Below are positions 1 to 10,621 of a stretch of 64,000 nt of DNA, one piece after another. The translations under genes were made by a program, and so were the position numbers. This stretch comes from Phialocephala subalpina. Taxonomy: Eukaryota > Ascomycota > Leotiomycetes > Helotiales > Mollisiaceae. The stretch is taken from positions 295,126-359,125 of the forward strand of contig FJOG01000012.1 of NCBI GenBank assembly GCA_900073065.1. The letters are read 5' to 3'. Under the pieces are notes generated by a model. It was given only the letters and a program-made list of their open reading frames with translations, did no database searches and had not been told where the DNA came from. How positions within the stretch are numbered: position 1 is the first letter of the stretch; each line of letters starts with the position of its first letter.

Positions 1-46
1 CGCTTGTCTTCTCATCATCCGGCAGTAGATGTGTCTGCTCAGAAGG

Positions 47-415
47 TCAGTCATGTGACAAAACACACTCAATTTCGACCCAACTCACTGTTTCGTAGCC
101 ACTGAGAGCAATACTCTCATTTTCATGAGAAATCACAAGCTCGTTTGCTCCGTCTATGACATCCTCCCCAAGATACGCTCTCACATCCCTCCCACTAACC
201 CCCACCTGATCCAACAACTCCCTCAACCTCCTATTCTCATCCTTAAGCTTCTCTACCGTACTCCGATATGTCTTAACATCCGGCTCAATTCCAATAGTCT
301 CACAATCTTGTAGTTTGGCCTCTAGCTCTTGGATATATGCACGTCTGCGAGCTCGGCAGCGGCGTTGGTTGTCGCGGACCCGGGTTAGGGTGTCGTCCTG
401 CGATGTGTTAGGCAT
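47..415 (-). CDS. bZIP transcription factor (short or incomplete at 3' end)
   Basis: The 122-residue product begins MPNTSQDD and carries a basic region at about residues 13-30 with the core NQRRCRARRRAYIQELEAKL, followed by a heptad-like segment (about residues 50-70, KLKDENRRLRELLDQ). This is the fungal bZIP arrangement: the basic part contacts DNA and the leucine-type coiled coil dimerises, acting in the nucleus. A second half of the usual length (fungal members of this type are often 200-400 residues) is missing. The stop lies 46 bases from the window edge, so a spliced exon beyond the edge is possible. No target genes can be named. The next gene, an MFS carrier, runs the other way about 480 bases off, and a shared promoter is only possible. 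Family call good; gene boundaries weak. Confidence 0.72.
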   Translation of the reverse strand: MPNTSQDDTLTRVRDNQRRCRARRRAYIQELEAKLQDCETIGIEPDVKTYRSTVEKLKDENRRLRELLDQVGVSGRDVRAYLGEDVIDGANELVISHENESIALSGYETVSWVEIECVLSHD

Positions 416-896
416 TGTGTCGGAAGGCTAGGAGGTTGAGACGGGTACCTTTGTCTTTGTCTTTCGTAGTGGCATTATTCCGCTGTTTGGGGAGTGAGCA
501 GAAAGAGAGGTGCTGATGATGTGGCGAATGAGAGGCTCACCCCTGTCCCAGCCACCCTCAACTAAGCTCCATTGGGTGATCCCCCACCCAAGGTCAATTC
601 TGCACACCTTCGCAGCTTCTTCATCTACATCTACCGAAGCCGTTGTCAACTTTTGCCAAATCTGCAACGAAGAGAGTGAAATCAACCTCCCCAAGGATGA
701 AAGGCCAGTATCGGGAAAGATCCGCGCTGCAGTTGGTTCTGAAGCTTCTGGCCATGGTAAATGGTGACATATCGACGATGACATATCAACTTCAATCTTG
801 CTTTAAATCCCCACCTGTTAATGTATTTCCTTGAATTTTGCAATTTGCTTTTATTTCATCGCTTCTATTATGTTCATCATCTTCTCGAAAGGGAAA

Positions 897-2364
897 ATGT
901 CTAGCAAAGCGCTGGAATCTAGCGATGATGCCGACCGCAATCAGCTCGATGCATTCATGATCAAGAACGAAGCTCCTGTCCAAGCGGAAATCGAACCTCC
1001 TCCTGATGGTGGCTATGGTTGGATCTGTGTCGCGGCTTGCTTTAATATCAATTGCTTCACCTGGGGCGTCGTCTCTGTTCGTGACCTCTCTCCTCTCACC
1101 ATTCTCGACCTTGGCTGAAAACCCCCAGTCCTACGGAGTCTTCCTTGGATACTACCTTGAGAACAACGTCTTTCCTTCTGCTACGCCCACAGACTTCGCC
1201 TTCATCGGCGGTCTTAATTTTGCCGTAGCAATGCTTGCGTCCCCAGTGGTCACCATCATGGCCCGCCAGTACGGAATCCACGTCCCAATGTCCCTCGGCA
1301 TCGTCTTCCAAACCACAGGCTTCATCACCGCCTCATTCGCAACCCAAATCTGGCACCTCTACCTTACTCAAGGAATCCTCGTCGGTCTCGGAGTTGGATT
1401 CACATACATCCCCAGCATCGCCATCCTATCCCAATGGTTCATCCGTCGACGCAGCCTCGCAAACGGTATCAGTGCCGCTGGCTCGGGAATCGGAGGCTTG
1501 ATGTTCTCTCTCGCTGTACGGGCCGCAATCACCAACATCTCTCTTGCGTGGTCACTGAGAATTATCGGTCTTATTAGTGGGTTCATGAATATTCTGGCTA
1601 CGATCGCGATTCGGAGTCGAAATCATATTATTCAGCCGAGACAACATCCTTTTGATAGAGTCTTGCTGAGACGCTATGAGGTTCTTTTGGTTCTTGCTTG
1701 GGCGTTTGTTAGTATGTTGGGTTATATAACGTTGCTGTTCTCGATGTCGGATTTTGCGAGATCTATTGGGTTAGATGATGGTCAGGCTGCGACTGTTACT
1801 GCGCTGCTCAATCTGGGTACAGCTTTGGGGAGACCGTTTATTGGGGTTGCGAGTGATCATTTTGGTCGTATACAGACGGCTGGAGTCATCACTTTCGTAT
1901 GCGCGGTGTCGGTGTTTGCGATCTGGCTGCCTGCGACTTCATACGGTGTGACCATTCTCTTCGTCATTATTAATGGAGCTGTCCTTGGAGTATTTTGGGT
2001 TGTGAGTTATCTCCTTCTTTGCCTCAATTCAATATTCTAACTTTAATTGCAGACGATTGGCCCAGTATGCACAGAAGTAGTAGGACTTGAACACCTACCG
2101 TCAATGCTCTCGCTCTCCTGGTTGGTAATTGTGTTACCAGTTACTTGTAAGTTCCAACCACCTTCCTGCTGAGAGAGATTGAACTCATCGTGTTTGAATC
2201 CAGTCTCCGAGGTTATCGCACTCCGGTTGAGGCGTCCAAATTCTGGACGAGAGTTTCTGTATCCACAGATCTTTGCTGGGTTAATGTATTTGGCGGCCAG
2301 CGTGATCAGTCTCGAGCTTTGGCGGGCTCATAGTTCACCTCATCGAGGGTTACGGAGTCCTTGA
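897..2364 (+). CDS. MFS monocarboxylate-type transporter (MCT/MCH family)
   Basis: Four exons are proposed: 897-1076, 1129-2001, 2053-2146 and 2204-2364. They give 435 residues with all phases closing. The N-terminal tail is acidic, then comes the MCT hallmark PPDGGYGWICV (about residues 37-47) leading into TM1, followed by SYGVFLGYYL after the first intron. About twelve membrane segments follow, with a long cytosolic loop in the middle containing IRSRNHIIQPR. The loop DHFGRIQ after TM8 is the repeated MFS A-type motif. The family moves monocarboxylates or related acids with protons across the plasma membrane; most fungal members, such as the Mch proteins, have no proven substrate. The first intron uses the unusual donor GTTCGT. 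The ATG at 897 was chosen because it precedes the acidic tail; an in-frame ATG 27 bases upstream is possible. Confidence 0.85.
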
Positions 2365-2648
2365 GAGGTTGCAGCGGAATTCTGGATCAAGAGGCATCAA
2401 GAAGAACTTGTGTGGTCGTTTCTGCCACCGCGAATATCCCCTAGACCTCAAGATGCGGGGTAAATGCGGTCGTCGTTTAGCGACTGCCGCCCTGAAGCTT
2501 GGTGGACTTCTAGGGCGGAAATCGCCAAAGTTTCAGGCTGTCAATCACTAAACACTTGGAGTACTCGCTACAAAAGGCCGCGACGCACTGAGGGAACGCA
2601 AATGCCACCGATGAAGAATGTTATTAGCAACAATTATCTTCCCACACC
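2365..2648. other. Intergenic region between convergent genes
   Basis: About 280 bases separate the stops of the MFS carrier and the arsenate reductase. The two genes converge, so this stretch should hold both 3' untranslated regions. Small reading frames here are short and show no family signature. Confidence 0.6.
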
Positions 2649-3296
2649 TTACTTCCAAACAGCGGCATCATAACCATCCATCAACTCCACATATTCCTCT
2701 CCAGCAGTTGCCCAGCACCTCACCCCTCCTTCAAGTACCAGACTTTCCATCGACACATCATTCCGTTCCTTGAGGTAGTCTGCAAACCAGCCAGCAGCGC
2801 GTGCTCCCCTACCCTTCGAAGATCCTGATAGTAATTTTAGCCTCGCTCACTCAACAACTCGCGAGCGGGAAGACGAGTGTTCGACAAGTTAGGGGATATT
2901 CAACACCCACCACAGTACCAGATAACCTCCGTCACCTCAGCTTCCGAGAACAGCGCATACAACGACGGGATGGTAAGGTGCAGACTCTGGGCAGGAAGAT
3001 TGATAGATCCGCGGATAGTTCCTCCCTAGAAAAGTCGTGTCAGTGGAAGCCTTGCAAGGATTTGTGTCATCAGCAAGTCCTCCAGTGCCTACCTCAAAAT
3101 CCGTTCTTCGCAGATCCACCAAGACGAAATGCATTGCAGGTCGCTTGCCGGCTTTCATCCATGATAGTAGATGTTCACAGGTGATGCTTGAAGCGGTCGT
3201 CTGCGGTGCTGGGTAGGCTATGTGCCAGGGCTGTGAGGCTTCAGGTTTGGGTTTGGTGGGGTTGCTTGCTTGGGCGGCCATGGTTAGAGAGGACAA
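2649..3296 (-). CDS. Cdc25/rhodanese-type arsenate reductase or tyrosine phosphatase
   Basis: Three exons (3296-3093, 3025-2911, 2824-2649) give 164 residues. Visible signatures are FVLVDLRRTDFE (about residues 57-68), the rhodanese-type INLPAQSL, and the catalytic loop VIWYCGSSKGRGARAAGW, which contains the Cys-X5-Arg phosphatase/reductase motif; the last intron falls inside this loop. C-terminal LEGGVRCW is the usual rhodanese tail. The family includes yeast Ych1/Arr2 and fission yeast Ibp1, which dephosphorylate small substrates or reduce arsenate to arsenite. The neighbour on the opposite strand is an Acr3 arsenite carrier, so arsenate reduction is the more likely role; this is inferred from context. 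A second in-frame Met 15 bases downstream could be the true start. The gene is in the cytosolic class, with no signal peptide. Confidence 0.85.
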
Positions 3297-4230
3297 AGTT
3301 TGTGATTGAGAGAATATCTTGGGAATTCCGATGAAAATAGCCGGTTGAAAGTTGGAACTAGAACATGTAATCAGGGGAATAAAGCGTGTACCAAAGTGCC
3401 AGATATCTTCTGGGCTTCAGGGCCTAGAACAAAATAGAATCAGCCCAAGATGAGTAAGACGAAAGAGGAAACTAAATGATTTCAAAGATATTAACATGCC
3501 GAGTACGTTTGGTGAACAAAAAAAGCACGAGGCCTAGAAGTCTAACTGACGAGGGGTAACTGCAGATGCAAAAACGATGGGGCGTCGAAGCTTAGCGTGG
3601 CATGCTACCCGTCAATGTCACCGCCCTCTTTTCATTGGTCAGAGACCCGTTCCCCTTTCCTAAGCGAAGACGTCTTGACTTTTCGCCCATCACTCCTCCC
3701 CAAAGTGAACTCATGACAGACTTTCTTTGAAAGAAAGTTATCAATGACTACATTCTACCTAGTTCCATAATTTCTTTCGATATTGGTTAAATTTGCCTCT
3801 TCTATAAATTTTTTGCATTNNNNNNNNNNNNNNNNNNNNNNNNNNNNNNNNNNNNNNNNNNNNNNNNNNNNNNNNNNNNNNNNNNNNNNNNNNNNNNNNN
3901 NNNNNNNNNNNNNNNNNNNNNNNNNNNNNNNNNNNNNNNNNNNNNNNNNNNNNNNNNNNNNNNNNNNNNNNNNNNNNNNNNNNNNNNNNNNNNNNNNNNN
4001 NNNNNNNNNNNNNNNNNNNNNNNNNNNNNNNNNNNNNNNNNNNNNNNNNNNNNNNNNNNNNNNNNNNNNNNNNNNNNNNNNNNNNNNNNNNNNNNNNNNN
4101 NNNNNNNNNNNNNNNNNNNNNNNNNNNNNNNNNNNNNNNNNNNNNNTCTTCACTTTCAATCCAAACATCACTTCGACTACACACATCCGCCACAGTAACC
4201 ACCAGCTCTTCTTCCACATACACGACCACC
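3297..4230. promoter_or_regulatory. Shared divergent promoter of the arsenic gene pair, with gap
   Basis: The arsenate reductase reads left and the Acr3 gene reads right from this 0.93-kb interval. The interval contains an assembly gap at 3820-4146. A pyrimidine-rich stretch with CATCACTTC and ACCACCAGCTC repeats precedes the Acr3 start, as is common in fungal leaders. I could not pick out a defined factor-binding site. Co-regulation by arsenic is inferred only from gene arrangement. Confidence 0.5.
3820..4146. other. Assembly gap (327 N)
   Basis: A continuous run of N. It lies in the intergenic space between the divergent arsenate reductase and Acr3 genes, so it interrupts no proposed exon. 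Confidence 0.99.
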
Positions 4231-5538
4231 ATGTCGCACGCTACACAAACGCTCGACCAACAACCCTCTGAGCTAGGTTCCGACAAGGAGAAGTCGACCT
4301 CAGAACCAGACCCTACCTCATCACTCAAACAAGAATCCGACCTTGAGCATCAAGCCGCAGCCGGCACAGAAGGAGAAGATGCAGTCACCAGACAATCCGC
4401 GTTCAAGAGCTTAGGTCTGCTGGACAGATTCTTGGCTCTCTGGATTCTCCTCGCTATGGCCATCGGTATCATTCTAGGGAACTTCGTGCCTAGTACAGGA
4501 CCCGCCCTCCAAAAAGGAAAGTTTGTTGGAGTATCAATACCAATCGGTAAGCCATACATCACTAAGCCCGTATTATGACTACATCTAATCAATGTTTGTT
4601 GGCAGCTGTCGGGCTGCTAGTCATGATGTACCCAATCCTGTGTAAGGTTCGATACGAAACTCTCCATCACGTCTTCCGCGAACGAAAGATATGGGTACAG
4701 ATTGGTTTCAGCGTTGTGGTCAACTGGATTATTGCACCTTTGGTCATGGTATGTACCCTCAGACCCTTTTCATTTCACACTGCTAATTGTCTCTCAACAG
4801 CTCGGTCTCACATGGGCATTTCTCCCCGACAGGCCAGGTCTCCGCGAGGGCTTAATCCTAGTCGGCCTCGCAAGATGTATCGCCATGGTCTTGATCTGGA
4901 CCGGTCTCGCAGGAGGCGACTTAGAATACTGCGCCATCCTTGTTGCCATAAATTCTATTCTGCAGATGGTCCTCTTCGCACCTCTCGCCATCCTATTCCT
5001 TCGAGTCATCAGCGGGGCAGATGCTACCGTCTCCTACGAAGTCGTTGCCAAATCAGTGGCAGTATTCCTTGGAATACCACTCGGTGCTGCCATCATAACT
5101 CGATTTACGCTTCGAAAACCCACCAGCCTTGACTGGTATGAAAGAGTGTTTTTGAGATTCGCAGCGCCATGGTCCTTGATCGGTCTCTTGTTCACTATCC
5201 TGGTGTTGTTCGCTTCTCGGGGACATCAAGTTGTTCATCAAATCATTTCTGTCGTGCGTGATTCTGCACCGTTGATAGTGTACTTCGGTGTCATCTTCTT
5301 CCTCACGCTGTTGGTCACTCACAGGCTCGGATTCGGATACAAACTTGCGGCGACTCAGAGCTTTACGGCAGCAAGCAACAATTTCGAGCTAGCTATAGCT
5401 GTAGCTGTCGCGACTTATGGTCCCGATAGTGATCAGGCGCTGGCTTCTACTGTTGGTCCCCTCATTGAAGTGCCTGTCTTACTCGGACTGGTCTATGTTG
5501 TGAAAATAATTGGGCGAACACAAGGGTGGAAGGATTGA
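4231..5538 (+). CDS. ACR3: Acr3-family arsenite efflux carrier
   Basis: Three exons (4231-4546, 4606-4748, 4801-5538) give 398 residues, close to the usual 400 of fungal Acr3. A hydrophilic acidic tail of about 65 residues is followed by ten membrane segments. The conserved cysteine motif GLARCIAMVLIW, in which the Cys is needed for transport in studied Acr3 proteins, is intact, as are YEVVAKSVAVFLGIPLG and the late ASNNFELAIAVAVATYG signature of the bile-acid/arsenite superfamily. The protein exports arsenite (and probably antimonite) through the plasma membrane using the proton gradient. It stands head to head with a Cdc25-type arsenate reductase, giving reduction and export from one promoter region. 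The recognition is firm; metal specificity is from family knowledge. Confidence 0.93.
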
Positions 5539-6201
5539 GTTTGAAGTTCGAGGGCTTCAATGATATGCTGGAGGTATTGGTTTTGATGTTTCGCGGGCTC
5601 CAAGATCGTCATAATTCTCTTTCCTTTTCAAGATATTACTTCGTTTGGGAGTTCCTTTTCTGTGTTTTCTTTCTTGTCCTTCGACGTTGTTTGGCATTGG
5701 TCCCCACCCCTAAACGATCCCCTGTAACCTTAGCGAGTCTACCCAGGTCGTCCGTATGGTTGGTGCACGCGAGCTCCTGTCAAGTCACAGTTAGCCTTTG
5801 CATTATATAGATTGTTACTCGGTGATTAGTTCTAATTGTAATCAGCTTATTTGGAAGCCTGATTTGACGAGAACCCCCCCAACCAAGCTCGTAACGCTGC
5901 ACCAACCGAGCCATCGCTTGGCATCGCTTGGGCCTTGCCTTCTTAGCGGCACAGCGCCAAACGGAGTGCAGTAGGTAGGAGTAGGTGCCGGGGAAAGAAG
6001 TGGATTAGGTTCTATGTAGAAGAGGAGGCTTATATGCTCTCCAAAGGGCGCTATTCTAAGCAAGAAGTGTCCACGTGGTACCCGGCGTCTTCTACGCCTC
6101 AGCATTCCGGAACAGGCTGCCACTTTTTACAACTCATCGTAAGCGCGCTTTTACCTCAACAACGACATCTCTTTCCTCGCGGTCCCGATTTCACAGATAC
6201 A
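5539..6201. other. Intergenic, 3' region of ACR3 and promoter of next gene
   Basis: About 660 bases without a supported gene. A run of eight C lies near 5873. A reading frame is open upstream of the next start but shows no homology signal. The region should hold the 3' end of the Acr3 transcript and the promoter of the pepsin-like gene. Confidence 0.5.
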
Positions 6202-7522
6202 ATGAAGGTCTCAATCCCCTTAACGAAAGTGCTACACGCATCTAGCATCGGCACCCATCACCTGCGGAGTCGCGATTCACAGCATCCCCTGACAGATTCA
6301 CCACACGATGTGATCACGTCCGAATTGATACCTGTCAGAGTGGTATGTTCTGCTCTTGTTTCTTGCTATATTGAATATGTTGACATCGTGCAGGGTTTTA
6401 CAAATGTTCTCTACGCAGTCAACATCTCAATTGGGAATCCTCCTCAAGTGTTCCGCGCTGTCTTGGACTTTGGTGATTCTGAGCTAGTGATCCCCTCAAT
6501 TCAAACACCAGGCAAACCCGAAGACCCGGTACCAAATCGCTACAATCATTTCTTGTCCGAGACATACAGACAGAACGGAACACAAGTCCAAGCATCACAA
6601 CTTTGGGGTGCCTATGAAGGCTACCTATCCCAGGACGATTTCCACCTCTCATACGTTCAAATTCCTGATATGCTTTTCCAAGAAGCTCCCGAGATGCGAC
6701 ATCGACAAGAGTGTGGTGGAATGTGCGATCTACCATACGATACAGTATTCCCGCTCGCTCCATACAATGCAAGCTACGAGCACAACTTCATGTCACCGCT
6801 GGCACATCTAGTCCAGAACGAGGTTCTCGAAGACAACATCTTCTCCCTCCGTCTCTCACATGGGCCAACGGACGACAGTGGCTGGTTACTTCTTGGTACT
6901 CGACCATCTCCCGAAGATGGATACGACCCTGATGACTCTTTCAAGACGATCCAAACTTCCGACCTCCCAGTGCCAGAACTACCCTACTTCACGCCTCACC
7001 AGCCGCCTGTAAACGCAAAGGTTGACAGATGGAAATTCCAGATTGATTCTTTCTCATTCGGGGACTACTCCAATATCCACAAAGAATACACCAAGCCCAC
7101 AGTTGCTGTAGTCGAGGTATTCCAGCCCTTTATTAGCGTGCCTAACACCCTATTCGAAGCCATCAACGAAGTCCTAGGTGCAGATACGTGGGGTTCAATG
7201 GCTTGGTTCAACTGCTCGATCCGGGATAAATTGCCAGATGTCACGATCGTGCTCGCCGGAGAAGAGTTTGTGTTAACGGCCTACGATTATTCGTTGGAGC
7301 AGTGGGATGATGATAATTTGAAAGGGAGAATGTATTGCATGAGTGCATTCTTACCCGTGCTAGAAGAAGACCAAGAAATGGTGTTATTGGGGAGTGCATT
7401 TATGAAGCCGCTTATCACGGTATGGGATTTGGAGGAAAGGACGATGAGTTGTAAGTCTCTCTCTCCCCGGATTCGAGAAACTCGCTAACTTTGAATAAGA
7501 CGTGAAAGCAAAACAAACATAA
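6202..7522 (+). CDS. Pepsin-fold (A1) protein lacking both catalytic motifs
   Basis: Three exons (6202-6342, 6394-7450, 7500-7522) give 406 residues. The first intron has 51 bases and no stop, so it is easily misread as coding. The fold of family A1 is visible throughout: GNPPQVFRAVLDFGDSELVIP (residues 61-81, where proteases have an Asp-Thr-Gly core and a Trp), YEGYLSQDDFHL, WLLLGTRPSPEDGY, then AVVEVFQPFISVPNTLFEAI where the second Asp-Thr-Gly should be, and VLLGSAFMKPLITVWDLE near the end. At the first site Asp72 remains but Thr is Phe73. At the second site Asp is Glu288 and the Thr-Gly pair is Val-Phe. It is therefore probably not a protease. No clear signal peptide is seen. The reading frame is intact, which suggests selection for another role such as binding. 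Confidence 0.8.
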
Positions 7523-7660
7523 TCAAATCTAATGTGTAAAATGCAGAACAAAAGTTGGGCTAAAACAACACTTTATCCCTTCTACCCAGTTTACCCCGCC
7601 TTTTCAGCCCCACCTAGCCTTTCTCTACCGCATAGTGCCTGAGTTTCCAAGTCAAGAATT

Positions 7661-8621
7661 TCACATATGGAAAGGCTGATCAGACATATACTTCCACATC
7701 AAATCCTTGAAACTCCCATCAGGATTCATCAACTGTGCTGCCGGACTCACGAAGTCATCCGCCGGAGCTCTCATGCATCCAAAGAAAGCATACTCGAAAA
7801 CCCAATCCTTCTCATCCATCCCTGAACCGCAAGTTAGTTACCAGCTCTTAATCATTGCCAGAAAAAGGTTACGAGGAAATATAGGGTAGGAAAGCGAGGC
7901 TTACAGTTGCACAATTGGCAAGTGAACCCCAAAACATCCGCATAATTCCGATGCGTACTCGCAATCTCACTCACAATAATCGGCATGTTGGGATGCCTGT
8001 GATGCATATCCTCTATGAACGCAATCGCCGCATTTCCATCAGTGCCGTAATAATGGAGACCCAGAAAGTCAGGCGGAGCTCCAGAAACTCGTTGCAGGAA
8101 ATCAGCGATCCAGGCCTGCTCAATCAGTTAGCACTTTCATTGCAACGAAGTCTGAAAATGGGGAATAGGCTTACCTGACCAGCTGGATCACTAGCACAGC
8201 TTGGAGAGACTAGTTTTTTCCCTTTTTCGTTGCGGAGAGGAACCATTTTCTCGTACCACCAGTCGCAAGCTTGTTGGGGAGTGATGCTAGCACGTTCAGG
8301 TTCGTTGAAGTAGTGGATAATGGGTTGGTCGGAGTTCCAGATGTTGTTCCAGTCGTCGCCTGAGAGCTGGGCTTGGAGACGGACCATGGGACGAAAGGGG
8401 GCACGGTCTCTGAGTCTGGGCAGGACTTAGCAGTTAATTATTGCGGTATGAGGGAGGGTAGGGTTGGAACTGGTAGGGAGGGCTTCCTACTCTGTTGGAT
8501 ACCAGGTGTTCCAGTTTGAGACTGCCGAAATGGGACCGTCGAATTTGACTTGGTCCATCATCTGTGGACAGTCTTTGGTATTGGTCCAGTCCCAGGCAAG
8601 ACATCTCTTCTGGATAACCAT
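7661..8621 (-). CDS. GH128 / Asl1-like glycosyl hydrolase
   Basis: Four exons (8621-8491, 8415-8175, 8115-7905, 7821-7661) give 247 residues. It starts MVIQKRCLAWDWTN and contains the family landmarks SGDDWNNIWNSDQPI, HYFNEPER (Glu82 in the acid/base position of clan GH-A), GKKLVSPSCASD, FLGLHYYGTDG, MPIIVSEIAS (Glu174 in the nucleophile position) and WVFEYAFFGCM. GH128 enzymes cut beta-1,3-glucan; the fission yeast founder Asl1 is wall-associated. This copy has no signal peptide, unlike many relatives, so it may be cytosolic or leave by another route. The catalytic residue assignments come from clan knowledge, not from an experiment here. The 3' end faces the pepsin-like gene with only about 140 bases between stops. 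Confidence 0.88.
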
Positions 8622-8747
8622 TTTGTCTGATTTCTGCTGAAGATGGATTTGAATCTATAGAAGGCTGTAGCAAGTATGTATAGAGGCGAGGAAGTTATTG
8701 TTGAGGATGAGTGAAGATCATGATGGTCGTAGAGGAAAGTTCCTGGG

Positions 8748-8755
8748 TATTTATA
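8748..8755 (-). promoter_or_regulatory. Possible TATA box of the GH128-like gene
   Basis: On the minus strand this reads TATAAATA, about 127 bases upstream of the proposed start codon at 8621. Spacing is compatible with a fungal core promoter; the match alone is weak evidence. Confidence 0.35.
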
Positions 8756-10621
8756 CTAATTCTTAATCGATCTCACAAGTTCGAAAGTTCTCTACAATAG
8801 ACTCGATGCTAGGATTTCACGTCTTTCGGGCCCCACTGTGATGAGGTTGTTGAGCTGAGAAGCCCGACGATGCAGAGATTACTCTGCAACGATGACACTG
8901 TTTCCCAATTAGGAATTGTGACCCTTTGCTTTGATCCCTTGGGAATGTACATGCTGTTCAGGTGTTGTGAGAAATTCGCTCACCTTCATACACCGCACGG
9001 AATTACCGAGCGCCTACCAACACCACTACAAACTTGTGGCTTTCAAATCTTCAGCCTTATGAATCGCTACCTGTTGTAAATGCAAGTATCGTGAGATTTT
9101 CTACTTGGATATTTCCGATTTGAACTTGGCATCCGAAGTCGTGATGCAAGAAAACAAACGCTCCACTCTTCAAGTAACGTTCACCCCACCCCCTTTTCCC
9201 CGCGATTGGTGGATCCTCGCTCCGTCAGCATTAGCCACCACAAAAACTTGCTTGCTGAACTTCTTCGATGACGTCTTGGCAATACACATCTTTTTCTCGA
9301 ACGGTGAGGATATCGCAGGCTTTTGGCAGGTTTTGTGATGCAGTCAGCATGGCCCGCGCCGAGCTGAGGAAGGTGCCAGGTGTTTTTCAGGGGTTCAGGG
9401 GTTTTGTTCGCTTGGCTGCTGAAGCGAGGTGGCCGACTCGGCGATGCACCGATGAGCGTTTGTATGTAATGGAATTACGACTTTTCTATAGTCTAGATTT
9501 AATTTTTGAGCCTGGAAAGTCGTGTTCTGATGTCGGGCATTGGACTTACTGTCCGGGAAATGTGGAATATTGAGTCACGTGAATGTATCTCGACAGATAC
9601 TTTAAGTAATGCTGAATTATTTAGAATTAAGAAGAGTACTTTTAGGCATCGAGGACTGAAACACTGTGGCGCACTCCATAGAACCAAAGGTGCGCGGATG
9701 GATCCTAACAGCACGGCCCGAAATCGAGATCAGTATAGAATAGAAGGACAGAGAGCTGATTCTTGTGCAGCTGGATTGGCTGTTTTGAAGTAGCCCATGT
9801 ACTTAGAATAAACTCCTGTACAGCAGCTCCAGCAATTTTGCCTGTGGTGGTTCTCACCAAAGGCTGGCCCGCGGTCTCGCAGGCATGTATGCTTGCAGAA
9901 TACTTGGAGTCTTCGTTGGCGGGGCCATCGAGGACCTTGGCTGGTAGACATGTCTTGCCAGCCACTCCGCTGAATTCAGGAATCCCGGAGGTTGGATTCC
10001 ATTACACCAGTTCAAATTCTCATTATGAGGAAAAGTTACAGAATGCATCAGTCTCAAAGCTTCAACTACTAGTTCGACTTGGTGGATCGTGATGAGCTGA
10101 CAGAAACTTTCTGGGCTTTGCTGCATCGACTGAGCTTCTTGAGGCAGAGGCAGCTGAACTCGCTGATGCAACTGGTGCCTTGCTTCGTGATGCAGCATCA
10201 GCGGAGCTTTGAGAAGTAGCCGAGATCGAGCGCTTGGAAGCCAACAATATCAACTTTGTAGAATCAAGCTAGCGCTCATCGAGCGGACGACGTCCAGTAG
10301 TACACATCTTGTGACTTTAGCGACTAGTGGTCTCATGCAGACAGGTTGTCCATAGGGATCAAGAGACATTAGAAAGAGCTCTCGTCTTGAAAGCGGCGAT
10401 TTGTATGTATATTTATTCCCACTGGGGAATTTCAAAAACATGGCATATTTTAGTTGATATTTAATTAATAATTTTCAAGTTGAGAATGTCTGTTTGCAAC
10501 CGCGCTTTGATAATTTTGTACAATTATCTGACAGAATTATGGACATCTAGAACGCCTGCAATGCATGCCCATGGACACCAGAACCATGCCTGATGCGTGT
10601 TGAATCGCCAGCCTCAGTGGC
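8756..10621. other. Long intergenic region with no supported gene
   Basis: Nearly 1.9 kb between the start of the GH128-like gene and the stop of lipoyl synthase. Reading frames are short, overlap on both strands and show no recognisable domain. At about 10120-10270 one plus-strand frame would read as an Ala/Glu-rich helix-like stretch (TELLEAEAAELADATGALL) broken by a stop. This may be a decayed gene end, but no family fits. Confidence 0.45.

Noticed and set aside
3755..4328. Long frames across the first gap
   Set aside because: Most residues are N; no real coding evidence.
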